A DNA stretch of 64,000 nt from Leptolyngbyaceae cyanobacterium C42_A2020_001 (GCA_015272515.1 JACYLN010000067.1:1-64000), one strand, 5' to 3'. Counted from the first letter of the stretch, positions 43,516-53,435 are shown. Notes: generated by a model not told the origin, from the letters alone. Numbers and translations are program-made.

Positions 43516-45201
43516 TTAAATTTTTGTGAGTTTGCGCCAGCGGTTGAGGGCGGCGGCGAGTTCAAAGCGGCGAAAGTGGGCAAAGTCGCCAGGCGGGCAA
43601 TAGGTGAGCGGATCAAAACCACCCGCCTGAATGTCAGACAGGGCATAGTCTAGTAGTTCGGTGACGGTGTGGGTGCCGTTAAGGTAATGCTCTTGCAGGT
43701 AAACGAGAGTTGCCGCGATCGCCCGTAGTTGGGCTGGATCAACCAGTTGTTCTACGGCTGATAAATCGATTTCTTCGCGATCAATTACGATCGCATTCAG
43801 ATCATGAGCTTTCCATTTGACAAACTCAGAGGATTGCAGGGCAGGTAAGCGCCGGGGCAGGAAAGTTCCAAATTGCCGTCCACCTTCGGCAGTGCGATGA
43901 GTGGTGTATTGCTGGGCGATCGCCTTTGCCTGGTGAGTCACATCCTGTGGCTGAAAATCTTGCATCGCAATCACTGTATCGGCTACGTCAAAATAATCGC
44001 CGCTGCCACCCATCACCAGAATGGTAGAAACCCCATGCTCGATAAATAGCTGGCGCACCTTATCGATAAACGGCGTAATCGGTTCCTTGTCTTTGCTGAT
44101 CAACGCCTGCATCCGGCGATCGCGAATCATGAAATTAGTTGCCGAAGTGTCCTCATCCACTAACAACAGTTTGGTTCCAGCCTCCAGCGCTTCCATAATC
44201 GTTGCAGACTGCGAGGTGCTACCGCTGGCATTTTCGGTCGAAAACTGGGTAGTAGAGTGTCCCAGCGGCAGACGATTAATGAATGGAGAAATATCCACAT
44301 TGGCAACACTGCGCCCATCCTCTGCCCGAATTTTAACCGCAGTGGGATTGGTAATCACCAGCTCGCGCCCATCGCCGGGAATGTGGTTATACACGCCACG
44401 CTCGATCGCGTGCAGTAGAGTCGATTTTCCGTGATAACCGCCGCCCACGATCAGCGTTATCCCAGCGGGAATGCCCATCCCTGTGACTCTGCCACGATTG
44501 GGACAGGTAAACTCAACTCGTAAAGCCACAGGAGCTTGAAACGGAATCCCATCCGCTAGCGGGCGATCGTCTACCCCACTACGGCGCGGCAGCAGGGCAC
44601 CATCCGCGATGAAAGCAACCAGCCCCCGATCTGCCAGGTGCGATCGCAGCCAGTCAGCATCCTCCGCTACTTCCACATGACGCAACACCGCATCCGCATC
44701 CAACGCTGAGTAGCGCAAAGACTGATCGATTAATTCTGGCAAATCATCACATAGCATTTCTGCTGCTTGCCGCCCTGCTACCCGTCTCCCAAAGGCAGGC
44801 AACCCCACTACCAGCCGCACTTCTACCCAATCGTCATTGACAAACGCCGACGTTCGCTCCAGGATTGTTTGGCGTGGCTGGCTGATGGCAATCAATCCGC
44901 TACTACCGCTGCCCCGTTTTTGGCGGAGAGAATGCGCTACGCGATCGCACTGGCGGGTTAAAAAATCGCGCAGTGCCACTTCCCGACTGGAACTGTTGTA
45001 CAAGAATTTTGGCAATTTCGCGTTTGCCTGCGGCATTCTCACCCGGCATTGGCTGGGAGACGCAAACGGGTCACCCTGTACTCGGTCGATCAGCAGCGTG
45101 AAATCAGGAAAGTGATATTGCCGTTCTAGATCCTTGTAGGCTTTATAGCTTTGCCCATCAATCCGGCTGAGAAATTGCCGTAAACCAGTCTGGGTCGTCA
45201 T
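43516..45201 (-). CDS. ABC-class ATPase domain protein (predicted ATPase of the ABC class, 561 aa)
   Basis: A soluble single-domain ATPase rather than a transporter subunit. The P-loop is GGGYHGKSTLL, the Walker B stretch is LLLVDEDTSATNFM and a typical H-loop-like His lies in RLFIEHGVSTILV. The N-terminal 240 residues are the family's own domain. Signature sequence of transporters is replaced by SQSATIMEA. The cellular role of this widespread family is not settled. It is divergent from the S4 gene at 45261. Confidence 0.86.
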   Translation of the reverse strand: MTTQTGLRQFLSRIDGQSYKAYKDLERQYHFPDFTLLIDRVQGDPFASPSQCRVRMPQANAKLPKFLYNSSSREVALRDFLTRQCDRVAHSLRQKRGSGSSGLIAISQPRQTILERTSAFVNDDWVEVRLVVGLPAFGRRVAGRQAAEMLCDDLPELIDQSLRYSALDADAVLRHVEVAEDADWLRSHLADRGLVAFIADGALLPRRSGVDDRPLADGIPFQAPVALRVEFTCPNRGRVTGMGIPAGITLIVGGGYHGKSTLLHAIERGVYNHIPGDGRELVITNPTAVKIRAEDGRSVANVDISPFINRLPLGHSTTQFSTENASGSTSQSATIMEALEAGTKLLLVDEDTSATNFMIRDRRMQALISKDKEPITPFIDKVRQLFIEHGVSTILVMGGSGDYFDVADTVIAMQDFQPQDVTHQAKAIAQQYTTHRTAEGGRQFGTFLPRRLPALQSSEFVKWKAHDLNAIVIDREEIDLSAVEQLVDPAQLRAIAATLVYLQEHYLNGTHTVTELLDYALSDIQAGGFDPLTYCPPGDFAHFRRFELAAALNRWRKLTKI

Positions 45202-45260
45202 ATCACACAGAGGCGGGGTAGAAGGTGTAGGGTGAAAGGGTAACCAAAATTGAATGATGA

Positions 45261-45461
45261 ATGACTGAGACAGACGTGATCAAGTTAGATCAATTCTTGA
45301 AGCTGAAGGGGATTGTGCAAACAGGCGGGCAGGCAAAGTTGCTGATTCAGGCGGGAGAGGTGGAAGTGAACGGTGCTGTAGAAACCCGTCGGGGACGCAA
45401 ACTCGTCAAGGGCGATCGCGTTTCCACAATGGGAGAAAGCCTGACCGTGGGCAAGGGGTGA
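45261..45461 (+). CDS. RNA-binding S4 domain protein (YbcJ-like)
   Basis: 66 residues forming one S4 domain: IKLDQFLKLKGIVQTGGQAK, GEVEVNGAVETRRGRKLV and GD at the end of the loop. It is likely to bind structured RNA or ribosomal particles. It is divergent from the ATPase gene; nothing suggests an operon. Confidence 0.82.
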   Translation: MTETDVIKLDQFLKLKGIVQTGGQAKLLIQAGEVEVNGAVETRRGRKLVKGDRVSTMGESLTVGKG

Positions 45462-45607
45462 AGGGGAATAGGAGATAGGGGTTGGGGGTTGGAGGTAAAT
45501 CCCTACCCAACACCCCGATTGCTCCCTCCGCCTGACCTCCGGCTCGTCTGCAAGCTGTAATCTTTGTCCACATCCTATAACCCCATACCCAATTACCCAT
45601 TTTCCAT

Positions 45608-45889
45608 TCATGAACCTATGTTCATAGATGTAGACAATTCCTTCAGATCGATTCGATAATTTTCAATAACAGGGTTTGCCAGCAATTGATCACAAATCAA
45701 ATCTAATTGGCTTTTGGCATCCTCTGAACTTTCTGCGGTCAGTGTTATTTCCACATACTTGCCGATCCGCACCTGCTCCACATTGTCGTATCCCATGTGC
45801 TTTAGCCCCGACTGCACAGCAGTTCCCTGAGGGTCTAGAACCGACGGGCGAAGAGTAACATAGATTTGAGCAAAATACTGTTGAGCCAC
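45608..45889 (-). CDS. purS: phosphoribosylformylglycinamidine synthase subunit PurS
   Basis: Small bridging subunit of the PurLQS complex, 93 residues, in de novo purine synthesis. Visible patterns are YVTLRPSVLDPQGTAVQSGL and RIGKYVEITL. The start is a GTG with GGGAGGGG in front. PurQ and PurL, which are often neighbours, are not in the window. It is divergent from zur with about 115 bp shared. Confidence 0.9.
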   Translation of the reverse strand: MAQQYFAQIYVTLRPSVLDPQGTAVQSGLKHMGYDNVEQVRIGKYVEITLTAESSEDAKSQLDLICDQLLANPVIENYRIDLKELSTSMNIGS

Positions 45890-46004
45890 AAACCCCTCCC
45901 AAGAAATGTACCAACCCTGATGCTATCGCTTTCCAGACCCAATCACAGATGAGCTGTTGTTTAGCATTTCATCGATTTCGATTTTCCTCTCCCCTCCTCT
46001 GCAC

Positions 46005-46412
46005 ATGAAAACCCGTCGCACCCGCAATCAAGAGCGAATCATCGATGTTCTCAAAACCCTTGATCGATCCATCTCGGCGCAGGATTTGTATGTGGAGTTG
46101 CGAAATCGGAGTTTAGCAATGGGGTTGGCAACTGTTTATCGATCTTTAGAATCACTCAAATTGGAAGGAATTGTGCAATCTCGTGCCACCGCTGGGGGTG
46201 AATCCCTTTATAGCCTGGTTCAAGAAGATCGGCACCACCTGACCTGTCTTCAGTGCGGTAACTCTATTCCAATTGATCAGTGCCCAGTCCACGATCTGGA
46301 GGTGCAACTCAACCAGTCTTACCAGTTCAAGATTTATTACCACATGCTGGAATTCTTTGGACTTTGCACCCAATGTCAACAAACCGATCCTGTTCACGGT
46401 TCTAGCCAGTAA
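46005..46412 (+). CDS. zur: Fur-family regulator, Zur (FurB) type
   Basis: Zinc-sensing repressor of 135 residues. The winged helix is visible as RTRNQERIIDVLKTL and LATVYRSLESLKLEG; the metal region has HHLTCLQCG and LCTQCQ, giving two structural Cys pairs, plus HDLEVQLNQSYQFKIYYHMLEFFGLC. The order and length resemble FurB/Zur of Anabaena rather than Fur proper. Start is the ATG at 46005 after a frame beginning at 45957 with no family features. It may bind the AT-rich box at 8731, which could be a Fur or Zur site. Confidence 0.88.
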   Translation: MKTRRTRNQERIIDVLKTLDRSISAQDLYVELRNRSLAMGLATVYRSLESLKLEGIVQSRATAGGESLYSLVQEDRHHLTCLQCGNSIPIDQCPVHDLEVQLNQSYQFKIYYHMLEFFGLCTQCQQTDPVHGSSQ

Positions 46413-46462
46413 TTCCGGGGTTAAAGCTCACGCCCCATCCCCAATTTCTCCTCCTCCCTTCC

Positions 46463-47335
46463 CTATATCCTTCCCCTCAACGCCAGTAACTCTGCTCGCA
46501 GTGAGGGCGGATTGTAGCCTAGCGCGATCGCCTTTGAACTGTCTAGCGACACATCCGCAGGGCGGGCTGCCGCCATTGGCTGATCTTGCTGACGGCAGGC
46601 TGTTAACCCTGTGGTAGGCAATTCCAGTACTTCCGCCATCAAGCATCCAAATTCATAGCGCGAAATGCGTTCCCTACCGCCAAGATGAATCTGTCCCTGC
46701 ACTTGCTCTAGTGCCAGCAACAAGCCTTTCGCTGCTGTGGTAGCACTGACGGGGGTGCGAAATTCATCGATAAATAACCGTAGCTCTTTGCCATCTCGCA
46801 GGGTCTGAATAAACGACTGGATAAAACTGCTGGCGTGGGTAGGGGCAGTTCCAAACATTAACGGCATCCGGCAAATGGCGGTTTTGGGATAGCGTTCCAA
46901 CATTCCCACTTCTGCCAGCACTTTTTGCTCGCCGTATCGATTTACTGGTGAAACTGGATCTGTTTCGCGGTAGGGCGCGTTTTGCCCGTTGAATACCAGA
47001 TCAGTGGAGGTGAAAACACAGGGAATGTCGCGATCGCCACACCAGCCAGCCAAATTACAAGCAGCAGTGACATTCAGTTTGGCCGATGCTTCTGGCTGAG
47101 TTTGGCATAAGTTGGGGCTAGATTGCGCTGCCAGGTGAATCACCGCATCCGGTTGAAGCGAATGCAAAACTGTTTTGACCTGGTGAAAATCCGTGAGATC
47201 CAGTTTGAGGAGGGTTGTTCCAGGAATTTGACACTGGCGGGAACAATAAGTGCCGTAGACCTCCCAGGTTGTAGCCGCGATCTGGCAAAGATTCCAGCCC
47301 AGGAAGCCACTGGCTCCTGTAATAAGGAGTTTCAT
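46463..47335 (-). CDS. NAD(P)-dependent sugar reductase, RmlD-like
   Basis: Short-chain dehydrogenase-type protein of 290 residues, similar to dTDP-4-dehydrorhamnose reductase. The nucleotide motif is ITGASGFLGW, and the active-site YxxxK is visible in NRYGEQKVLAE. Patterns FTSTDLVFNG and DEFRTPVSA are also RmlD-like. Other rml genes are absent from the window, so the substrate may differ. It is convergent with zur and divergent from the 63-residue gene. Confidence 0.85.
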   Translation of the reverse strand: MKLLITGASGFLGWNLCQIAATTWEVYGTYCSRQCQIPGTTLLKLDLTDFHQVKTVLHSLQPDAVIHLAAQSSPNLCQTQPEASAKLNVTAACNLAGWCGDRDIPCVFTSTDLVFNGQNAPYRETDPVSPVNRYGEQKVLAEVGMLERYPKTAICRMPLMFGTAPTHASSFIQSFIQTLRDGKELRLFIDEFRTPVSATTAAKGLLLALEQVQGQIHLGGRERISRYEFGCLMAEVLELPTTGLTACRQQDQPMAAARPADVSLDSSKAIALGYNPPSLRAELLALRGRI

Positions 47336-47443
47336 AACACACGTTTTACGGTTGAATGAGTTAGAACTGGGCGATCGCCCACGCTATCAGCTAGCGATCG
47401 CCCTGATCTGCCCACGTTACGAATTGGCAAGGATTTTAACCTC

Positions 47444-47635
47444 ATGGAACTCGAAAATAAATTGAAAGAAGTCAATACCCGTGCATTAGAGCAAGCGATC
47501 GCAAAAGTGATTACTGATGCGACCGGATGGGATTACTCTTGCACAATCCGTGCCATTCAATATGTCAACACTGGCACTGCCGAATTTAGTTTAACCGTAG
47601 AAACCACAGATTGGCTGATGCCTAAGAACGATTAG
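47444..47635 (+). CDS. hypothetical protein (63 aa)
   Basis: Small soluble protein not recognised by function. An N-terminal amphipathic helix (LKEVNTRALEQAIAKVIT) is followed by a strand-rich part (YSCTIRAIQYV, AEFSLTVETTDWL). AAGGA about 10 bp upstream supports the start. It is followed after 15 bp by the DUF3616 gene, so both are probably on one transcript. Confidence 0.65.
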   Translation: MELENKLKEVNTRALEQAIAKVITDATGWDYSCTIRAIQYVNTGTAEFSLTVETTDWLMPKND

Positions 47636-47650
47636 CAATGGAGTTGAGCG

Positions 47651-48724
47651 ATGTCCGATCCATTTTTGCTGAACCGGGTGCTACTCCAGTTTCAGCCTCC
47701 TGCGGCAGAGATCATTCATCAGCTTTCTGCCATCACAACTACACCGGATGGTAGCCTCTGGCTTGGCTCCGATGAACTCAACACCATTGAGCGACTAACT
47801 CTGGTAAAACCATCCGTTTACGCAAATCATCAATCGTTTTCTATTGGAGACTTCCTGCCTCTGCGCGATGAAGACGAAATCGATATTGAGGGTTTGGAAT
47901 ATGCCAACGGTTATCTCTGGTTCACTGGCTCCCATAGCCCCAAGCGTAAACAGCCCAAAGGCAAAAAACCGGATAAGGACATTGAGCGCTTAGCAGAGGT
48001 TTCAATTGAACTAAATCGCTACTTGATTGCTCGGATTCCTGTGCAGTCAGGCGAATTGGTGAAATCATGTGCCCATCCCAAAAAGAGCGATCGCACGCTG
48101 ACAGCCGCCTACCTTAAAACAACAGAAAGCGGCAATCTGTTGACGGAAGCCCTGAAGCGCGATCGGCATTTGGGAGTGTATCTTGCCAATGCCTTACCCA
48201 GTAAAGAAAACGGATTTGATATCGAAGGCTTGGCAATTCGCAATCATCGCCTGTTTTTGGGGTTGCGTGGTCCTGTATTGCGTGGATGGGCAGTGATTTT
48301 GGAAGTGGAGATGGAAGCGGACGATGCTGGGATGCTGACCCTCAAACCCATCGGCAAAGACAAACAGCTTTATAAGAAGCATTTTCTGGAGCTAAACGGT
48401 TTGGGCATTCGGGAAATCGTGTTTTGTAAAGATGACCTAATAATTTTGGCAGGTCCAACGATGGAACTGGAAGGAGAGATGCGAGTCTTTCGGCTGAAGC
48501 ATTTACTGAAACAGGATGGAGATTCTCTGACGAGCCAAACATCGGACAATCTGGAAATTCTGTTCAATCTGCCATTTACCATCGGGCATGACCACGCGGA
48601 GGGGTTAGCGATCGCCCGCTGTTTTGATCAAGTTGATGGTTTAATGATTGTCTACGACTCCCCCAATTCCATCAGAGCCATTCAGCCCGATGCAATTCTG
48701 GCAGACATTTTTCAGTTGAAGTAA
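47651..48724 (+). CDS. DUF3616 domain protein (357 aa)
   Basis: Repeated beta-blades of a propeller-like fold are visible (SLWLGSDELNTIERL; DIEGLEYANGYLWFTGSHS; DIEGLAIRNHRLFLGLRG; AEGLAIARCFDQVDGLMIVYD). Each blade has an EGL motif typical of the family, which is widespread in bacteria and of unknown activity. GGAG with a 7-bp gap supports the start at 47651. No signal peptide. It is convergent with the GHL10 gene. Confidence 0.85.
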   Translation: MSDPFLLNRVLLQFQPPAAEIIHQLSAITTTPDGSLWLGSDELNTIERLTLVKPSVYANHQSFSIGDFLPLRDEDEIDIEGLEYANGYLWFTGSHSPKRKQPKGKKPDKDIERLAEVSIELNRYLIARIPVQSGELVKSCAHPKKSDRTLTAAYLKTTESGNLLTEALKRDRHLGVYLANALPSKENGFDIEGLAIRNHRLFLGLRGPVLRGWAVILEVEMEADDAGMLTLKPIGKDKQLYKKHFLELNGLGIREIVFCKDDLIILAGPTMELEGEMRVFRLKHLLKQDGDSLTSQTSDNLEILFNLPFTIGHDHAEGLAIARCFDQVDGLMIVYDSPNSIRAIQPDAILADIFQLK

Positions 48725-48736
48725 TGGCAAATTTGG

Positions 48737-50323
48737 TTAACGAACAGTACAAGCTTTGCGATCGCGATCCGAGCCAGGCTCCTGCCAGGAATAGGCAAAA
48801 TGGCTAACGCTTTTAACCTGGGGTGCCAGCGATCGCAGTACCTGCATTTGCACTTCCAATGGCGGGCGATTACCAATCGATTGTTGCCAAATTCCCGCCA
48901 AAACGGGCTTCACTTCGGTTCCGCGAGGAGCTTTGCTTAACACCCGTTGGATCTGTTGCATGATGCAGCCTGTATTTCCGCAAATGCCGTATGCCATCGG
49001 ATGCCACTCTACTGAAGTTGGGAAGCGATCCCACAGTTGCAAACGCGAGTCGTAGCCCTGTCCAACCGTCATATTTCCTTCAGGAAAAAACACCAGACCT
49101 GTAGGTAGACCCTGGTTCCGAACCGTGGATGTGGCATGGTTGACAAATTCAATGACACCTTGCGCCGCATGAGCAACAGACAAGCGCCAGAGTTCGGCTT
49201 GCAGTTTGGCAGCTTGTTGTGGGGTGGGGTTTGCCAAAGGGATTGGCTCAAGCCCTTGCACCAGCATTTCTCGCTCTTGAGGAAACTGTTTGATCGTTTC
49301 CTTCAAGTCATTGGCGCGAATAAACCCCTGACTCAGAAACCGCTGTAACAGCGCTACCCCTCTAGAATTCATGGCGCGTTGCAGTAGCGTTTGTTGGGAC
49401 GACTCGCCATAAATCCATAAATCTTGAACTTTGCTGGCAACGGATGCCCCACCATAGCCACGAGGATAGCGAATGTAATCGATGAGAATACCATCGGGTT
49501 TACGTTGGGCGATCGCAGATATCAGCGCTCCATAATCTTGACGCACTTGTGGGCTGTAGGGATCAACAAATGCTTCGTCTGGATTAACCTGCCCCAAATC
49601 GGTGCTGAGTCCGGCAATTAGGCTACTGTTCAGGCTGGTTTGCCCAAACCCATTACGGGCGATCGCCCGTTGTCGATCAAACCGACGCACATAGTTTGCT
49701 CCATAGTTCATGCCAAACAACCAGGCGTGAACCTTCAATCCTCGTTCCCGCCCTTTTTGGATCGATTGCGCCAGCAAATCCTCGTTATCTGCGCCGGAAC
49801 CCGTCAACACCGAATACCAGGGAGTGGGATTTTGATTGGCAGGCAACAACACTCGCCCGTTGTAAAACGCCTCCACGTAAACCTGGTTGTAGCCTCGATC
49901 TACAATCCGATCAAACACCGACTCCAGCACCCCTGGTTTCACATCACAGGGGTAAAGCCGAATCCAAATTGCCTGATTCTGGGGCCAAACCTGGTTGCGG
50001 CATTTTTTCAGCCGTTCCCCGTGTTGGGCAAGCATGGTTCGGTACTTCTTTTGTGCGTCCTTGTTGCCCCGAACTGCGTCTTGCCGTAGTTTCTCTTTTT
50101 GGGCGATCGCGGCAGGGGATTGCTGGCAGTAAGGCGGAAACGATTCTGCCTGTGCTGGACGACTGAGCCAAAAGGGACTGAGCCATCCCGTAGTCAAAAT
50201 CCCAGCAGCGATCGCTCGTTTAAGTGAGTGTGCAGAAAGTGAGTGTGCAGAAATTGGCAGCGTCTGTTCAAATTGGGATAAAAGAGCAGAGCGCACTCGC
50301 CTCACAGAACCGTTAAGCCTCAT
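48737..50323 (-). CDS. family 10-type glycosyl hydrolase-like protein (GHL10/DUF187)
   Basis: 528 residues with a signal-peptide-like N-terminus (AIAAGILTTGWLSPFWLSRPAQA) and a barrel domain. The patterns IWIRLYPCDVKPGVLESVF, YNQVYVEAFYNGRVLLP and LKVHAWLFGMNYGANYV are those of the GHL10 group of presumed exported glycosidases. The general acid/base residues cannot be assigned by eye. Periplasmic or cell-surface function with polysaccharide or peptidoglycan as substrate is likely. It is in the opposite direction to the DUF3616 gene. Confidence 0.83.
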   Translation of the reverse strand: MRLNGSVRRVRSALLSQFEQTLPISAHSLSAHSLKRAIAAGILTTGWLSPFWLSRPAQAESFPPYCQQSPAAIAQKEKLRQDAVRGNKDAQKKYRTMLAQHGERLKKCRNQVWPQNQAIWIRLYPCDVKPGVLESVFDRIVDRGYNQVYVEAFYNGRVLLPANQNPTPWYSVLTGSGADNEDLLAQSIQKGRERGLKVHAWLFGMNYGANYVRRFDRQRAIARNGFGQTSLNSSLIAGLSTDLGQVNPDEAFVDPYSPQVRQDYGALISAIAQRKPDGILIDYIRYPRGYGGASVASKVQDLWIYGESSQQTLLQRAMNSRGVALLQRFLSQGFIRANDLKETIKQFPQEREMLVQGLEPIPLANPTPQQAAKLQAELWRLSVAHAAQGVIEFVNHATSTVRNQGLPTGLVFFPEGNMTVGQGYDSRLQLWDRFPTSVEWHPMAYGICGNTGCIMQQIQRVLSKAPRGTEVKPVLAGIWQQSIGNRPPLEVQMQVLRSLAPQVKSVSHFAYSWQEPGSDRDRKACTVR

Positions 50324-50457
50324 AGGACAGCCTCAAATTCCCAAAAATCTGCCCTACCAGACTAATCCACGATCCGCAATTTGCAACAAAAAAGTCAGCT
50401 TCTGTTCCAAATCTGTGAGCCATGCTTGCGCCAGAAACTGCGGTGCAATATTCCGTT

Positions 50458-51687
50458 CTATCCCAGCCAACCTTTCAACCGCTCTGCCACTTGAGGGCGG
50501 CGGAGTTTTCGCATGGCTTTGCTTTGAATTTGGCGAACTCGCTCACGCGAGAGATTGAACAACCCACCCACTTCTTCTAACGTGCAGGGCTTGTTAGAAC
50601 TTAGCCCGTAGCGCAGGCTAATGATGTCTTTTTCCCGCTCTGTGAGCACATTACCGAGCACGTCCCAAATTTCTTGCCGCAGCATTGTTTCACTCATTTG
50701 TGATTCTGGCGATCGCGTCTCGGCATCTTCCAACAAATCCACCAGTTCAGTGTCTTCATCTTTCCCCACACGATAGTTGAGCGAAAGAGAACGACGATGC
50801 ACCTGCTGTAAATTTTGCAGTTGATCAGGGGTAACTTCTAACGCTTCTGCCAGTTCTACTTCCGTTGGGTTGCGGTTAAGTTTGCGTTTTAGATCTCGCT
50901 GCGCTCCTTTTAGCTTGTTGAGCTTTTCCACAATGTGGACAGGCAACCGGATGGTGCGGGAGTCGTTGGCGATGGTTCGGGTGATGCCTTGCCGAATCCA
51001 CCAGTAGGCGTAGGTAGAGAACTTATAGCCTTTGTCAGGATCAAATTTTTCCGTTGCTCGGTTCAGTCCCAGTGCACCTTCCTGAATTAAATCAAGGAAT
51101 GGCACGCCTCGATTGATGTAGCGTTTGGCGATGGATACAACCAGGCGCAAGTTGGAACGGATCATTTTGCGTTTGGCGACTCGGCTGCGATGCAACTGAT
51201 GCTCAAGTTGGCGTTCTGTTAGCCCAACTGCTTTTGCCAGTTCAGCTTTGCTAGGGCAATGTCCTAATTCTTGAGTAAGGTGCGATCGCAACTCTTCAAT
51301 CTCATTCAAATACCGAATCCGATTGGCTAACTCCACCTCCTCATCAGGCTTCAAGAGGGGATAGCGCGCCATCTCTTTAAAGAATGCTCCCACAGAATCG
51401 TCTGATGTCGTCTTGCTGTAGCCAACTGAGCGAGGAGAGGCGATTTCGTCAGTCAAAGCATCATCCGCTGGCGTTGCTCCTGGGTCAAACTCAATGCCAG
51501 CTAACCTATCCGCATCTGCCAAATCCAGCGGTTCCAATTCCAGGGCAGAATCTTCCAGAATCAAATTACTGCCTCCCGCTGCCTCTAAAGAATCGATGAA
51601 CCCGTCAATAGAAAGATTTTCTAAATCAGTTGAGGGCTGGGTCACATGGGGCTTGTTCGCAGCACTTATCTTTTGAAACATATGCAT
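50458..51687 (-). CDS. RNA polymerase sigma factor, group 2 (SigC-like)
   Basis: Sigma-70 family protein of 409 residues. Region 1.2 (DSVGAFFKEMARYPLLKPDEE), region 2 (YKFSTYAYWWIRQGITRTI), region 3 and region 4.2 (TLEEVGGLFNLSRERVRQIQ) are all present. It lacks the long non-conserved region of the primary SigA. The N-terminal 90 residues are acidic, which is typical of SigC-type group 2 factors used in stress or stationary phase. ATG at 51687 and 51681 are both possible starts. The exact subgroup is a guess. Confidence 0.88.
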   Translation of the reverse strand: MHMFQKISAANKPHVTQPSTDLENLSIDGFIDSLEAAGGSNLILEDSALELEPLDLADADRLAGIEFDPGATPADDALTDEIASPRSVGYSKTTSDDSVGAFFKEMARYPLLKPDEEVELANRIRYLNEIEELRSHLTQELGHCPSKAELAKAVGLTERQLEHQLHRSRVAKRKMIRSNLRLVVSIAKRYINRGVPFLDLIQEGALGLNRATEKFDPDKGYKFSTYAYWWIRQGITRTIANDSRTIRLPVHIVEKLNKLKGAQRDLKRKLNRNPTEVELAEALEVTPDQLQNLQQVHRRSLSLNYRVGKDEDTELVDLLEDAETRSPESQMSETMLRQEIWDVLGNVLTEREKDIISLRYGLSSNKPCTLEEVGGLFNLSRERVRQIQSKAMRKLRRPQVAERLKGWLG

Positions 51688-52167
51688 CTAAAAGGATAGA
51701 TGGGCTAGAAATGCCTGAAGCACTTATTCAACAATTCACAGACAGTTCGACTATTTGAACATCTTAACGGCACGCTCTTTGGAAAACCTCAAACCAATGG
51801 CAGAACCGCAGGCATAAACGTGCTTCTCCCGTTTGTGGGTGCAAACGGCTGCATAGACTCAAGCGACTGATCAAAATTCTGGGCTACACGACTTGAAGCT
51901 AACCTCTAAATTGTTCATAACGCTACAATCTCCGATCTTGGTCAGGCTTTTAGAGTAACTTTAGATTTCCGTTGGCAATCCATACTCGTTATGAGTATGA
52001 TTAAGAAGTGATGCGAAGTCGGTATGACTTCTTTGTTTGATTTTCTTTTTTGTTTGATTTTCTTTGTTTAATTCAAGCCTCTAGTGCAACTTACTCCTCT
52101 CCACTAAGTTGCATCAAGTTTCTGACACCTTAATCGTGCACTTACGTTCATTATAAGGAGGATCTCG
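51688..52167. other. intergenic region between sigma factor and sodA
   Basis: 480 bp with two outward promoters. Upstream of sodA lies an operator-like palindrome at 51981-51999 over a possible promoter (see separate entry). A direct repeat TTTGATTTTCTTT is present at 52038-52070. No gene of useful size was found. Confidence 0.6.
51972..52001 (+). promoter_or_regulatory. candidate sodA promoter with palindromic operator
   Basis: TTGGCA (51972-51977) and TATGAT (51996-52001) have a spacer of 18 bp. The palindrome CATACTC-N5-GAGTATG (51981-51999) covers the spacer and much of the -10 box. It may be a repressor or activator site for redox or metal control. It lies about 165 bp upstream of the ATG at 52168. 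Confidence 0.5.
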
Positions 52168-52794
52168 ATGGCTCATCGGCTTGCGCCATTACCTTACGAT
52201 TACGCTGCATTAGAGCCGTTTATTGACGCTCAAACTATGCAGCTTCACCACGACAAGCACCATGCTGCTTACGTAAATAACTTGAACAATGCTCTGGCTG
52301 ATTATCCAGACTGGCAAGCGCATGGTGTGGAAGACTTGGTGAAGAATCTGGAGCAGGTGCCTGAAGCGATTCGTGCTGTTGTGCGAAATAATGCGGGCGG
52401 GCACCTTAACCACACGATGTTTTGGCAAAGTATGGCTCCTAGTCAAACTGGGGAACCGACTGGCGCGATCGCTCAAGCCATTGCCAATACCTTTGGTAGT
52501 TTTGACGCATTTAAGCAGCAGTTCAATGAGGTTGGTACTAAACTATTTGGTAGCGGTTGGGTTTGGCTCGTGTTAACCCGCGATCGCACCCTCCGAATTA
52601 CCACCACGCCCAACCAGGACAGCCCACTAACGCAAGGTGAAACACCGCTGTTAGGCAATGACGTATGGGAGCACGCTTACTATCTCAAATACCAGAACCG
52701 CCGACTAGAGTATCTATCTGCCTGGTGGAACGTGGTCAACTGGGATGAAGTGAATCGGCGTTTTCAAGTGGCTCACCCAAATGCGCTCGCCTAG
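52168..52794 (+). CDS. sodA: superoxide dismutase, manganese type
   Basis: Dismutates superoxide. Metal ligands are visible as His27, His82, Asp165 and His169. [11 protein letters not shown] and the outer-sphere Gln150 (in PNQDSPL) are the pattern of Mn-type enzymes rather than Fe-type, where the Gln comes from position 69-70. No signal peptide, so it is cytoplasmic. The start is supported by TAAGGAGGATCTCG, the strongest Shine-Dalgarno in the window. It may be regulated at the palindrome upstream. Confidence 0.93.
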   Translation: MAHRLAPLPYDYAALEPFIDAQTMQLHHDKHHAAYVNNLNNALADYPDWQAHGVEDLVKNLEQVPEAIRAVVRNNAGGHLNHTMFWQSMAPSQTGEPTGAIAQAIANTFGSFDAFKQQFNEVGTKLFGSGWVWLVLTRDRTLRITTTPNQDSPLTQGETPLLGNDVWEHAYYLKYQNRRLEYLSAWWNVVNWDEVNRRFQVAHPNALA

Positions 52795-53174
52795 TTGGAG
52801 AGTTGCGTCTCCTCAAATTGGGTGATGGCATTCAGGTCTGGAAAATTTAGGCTGAAGATAGTTGCAAACAGCTTGTCGATTGCATAAAGATTCGGCGTTT
52901 GCAGACCTGATTGCTTTCTCGTGGTGTTATCCTCGTCCTAATAGGGAATACTAGCTGCAAGGAATTTTAGTTTAGGCGACCCTTGCTTCTTTGTCAGATA
53001 ATCTCGATATTAAGCCTTGACTATTTGAAGTTGGGGGTTAATATGGTCAAAGATTGCAGAAAACTGCAACTTTTATTTCGGATAACGTCTAAGTTAGCTT
53101 GTATATATCTGTAAGGCTCTCGTCCTTAACAGTGTTTTCAAACAAACCTACTACTAGATTTTCGGTCAACTGCA
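52795..53174. other. intergenic region, nothing certain
   Basis: 380 bp. There is no supported gene. A promoter-like TTGACT-N17-TATAAT-type pattern was not found complete; a TTGACT occurs at 53019. I see no repeat of note. Confidence 0.5.
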
Positions 53175-53399
53175 ATGTTTCAATCCAACCACCTGCCATC
53201 ACAAGCGTTTAATTGGGCTTCTTCTTACTCAGGTTCTGCGATGCCGAAATCGAAGCGTGCGTTGCAAGTGGTAGAGAAAAGTCAATCGGCTAAGAGCGTT
53301 GAAGCGTTGAGAAGCTTTATTCCTGCTGAAGCTACCCCCAATAAGCGAGCAGTGATGGAACGGTTGATTGCGCTGTATGCTGAGAAAGCTCTGGGCTAA
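53175..53399 (+). CDS. hypothetical protein (74 aa)
   Basis: Small basic soluble protein not recognised by function. A Ser/Gln/Asn-rich N-terminus is followed by a likely helical C-terminal segment (SAKSVEALRSFIPAEATPNK and the helix RAVMERLIALYAEKAL). It has a good terminator 37 bp downstream, which supports its being a real gene. Confidence 0.62.
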   Translation: MFQSNHLPSQAFNWASSYSGSAMPKSKRALQVVEKSQSAKSVEALRSFIPAEATPNKRAVMERLIALYAEKALG

Positions 53400-53435
53400 G
53401 TAAGCAGGTTTGTTAAAAATTCAACTCAAATCATG

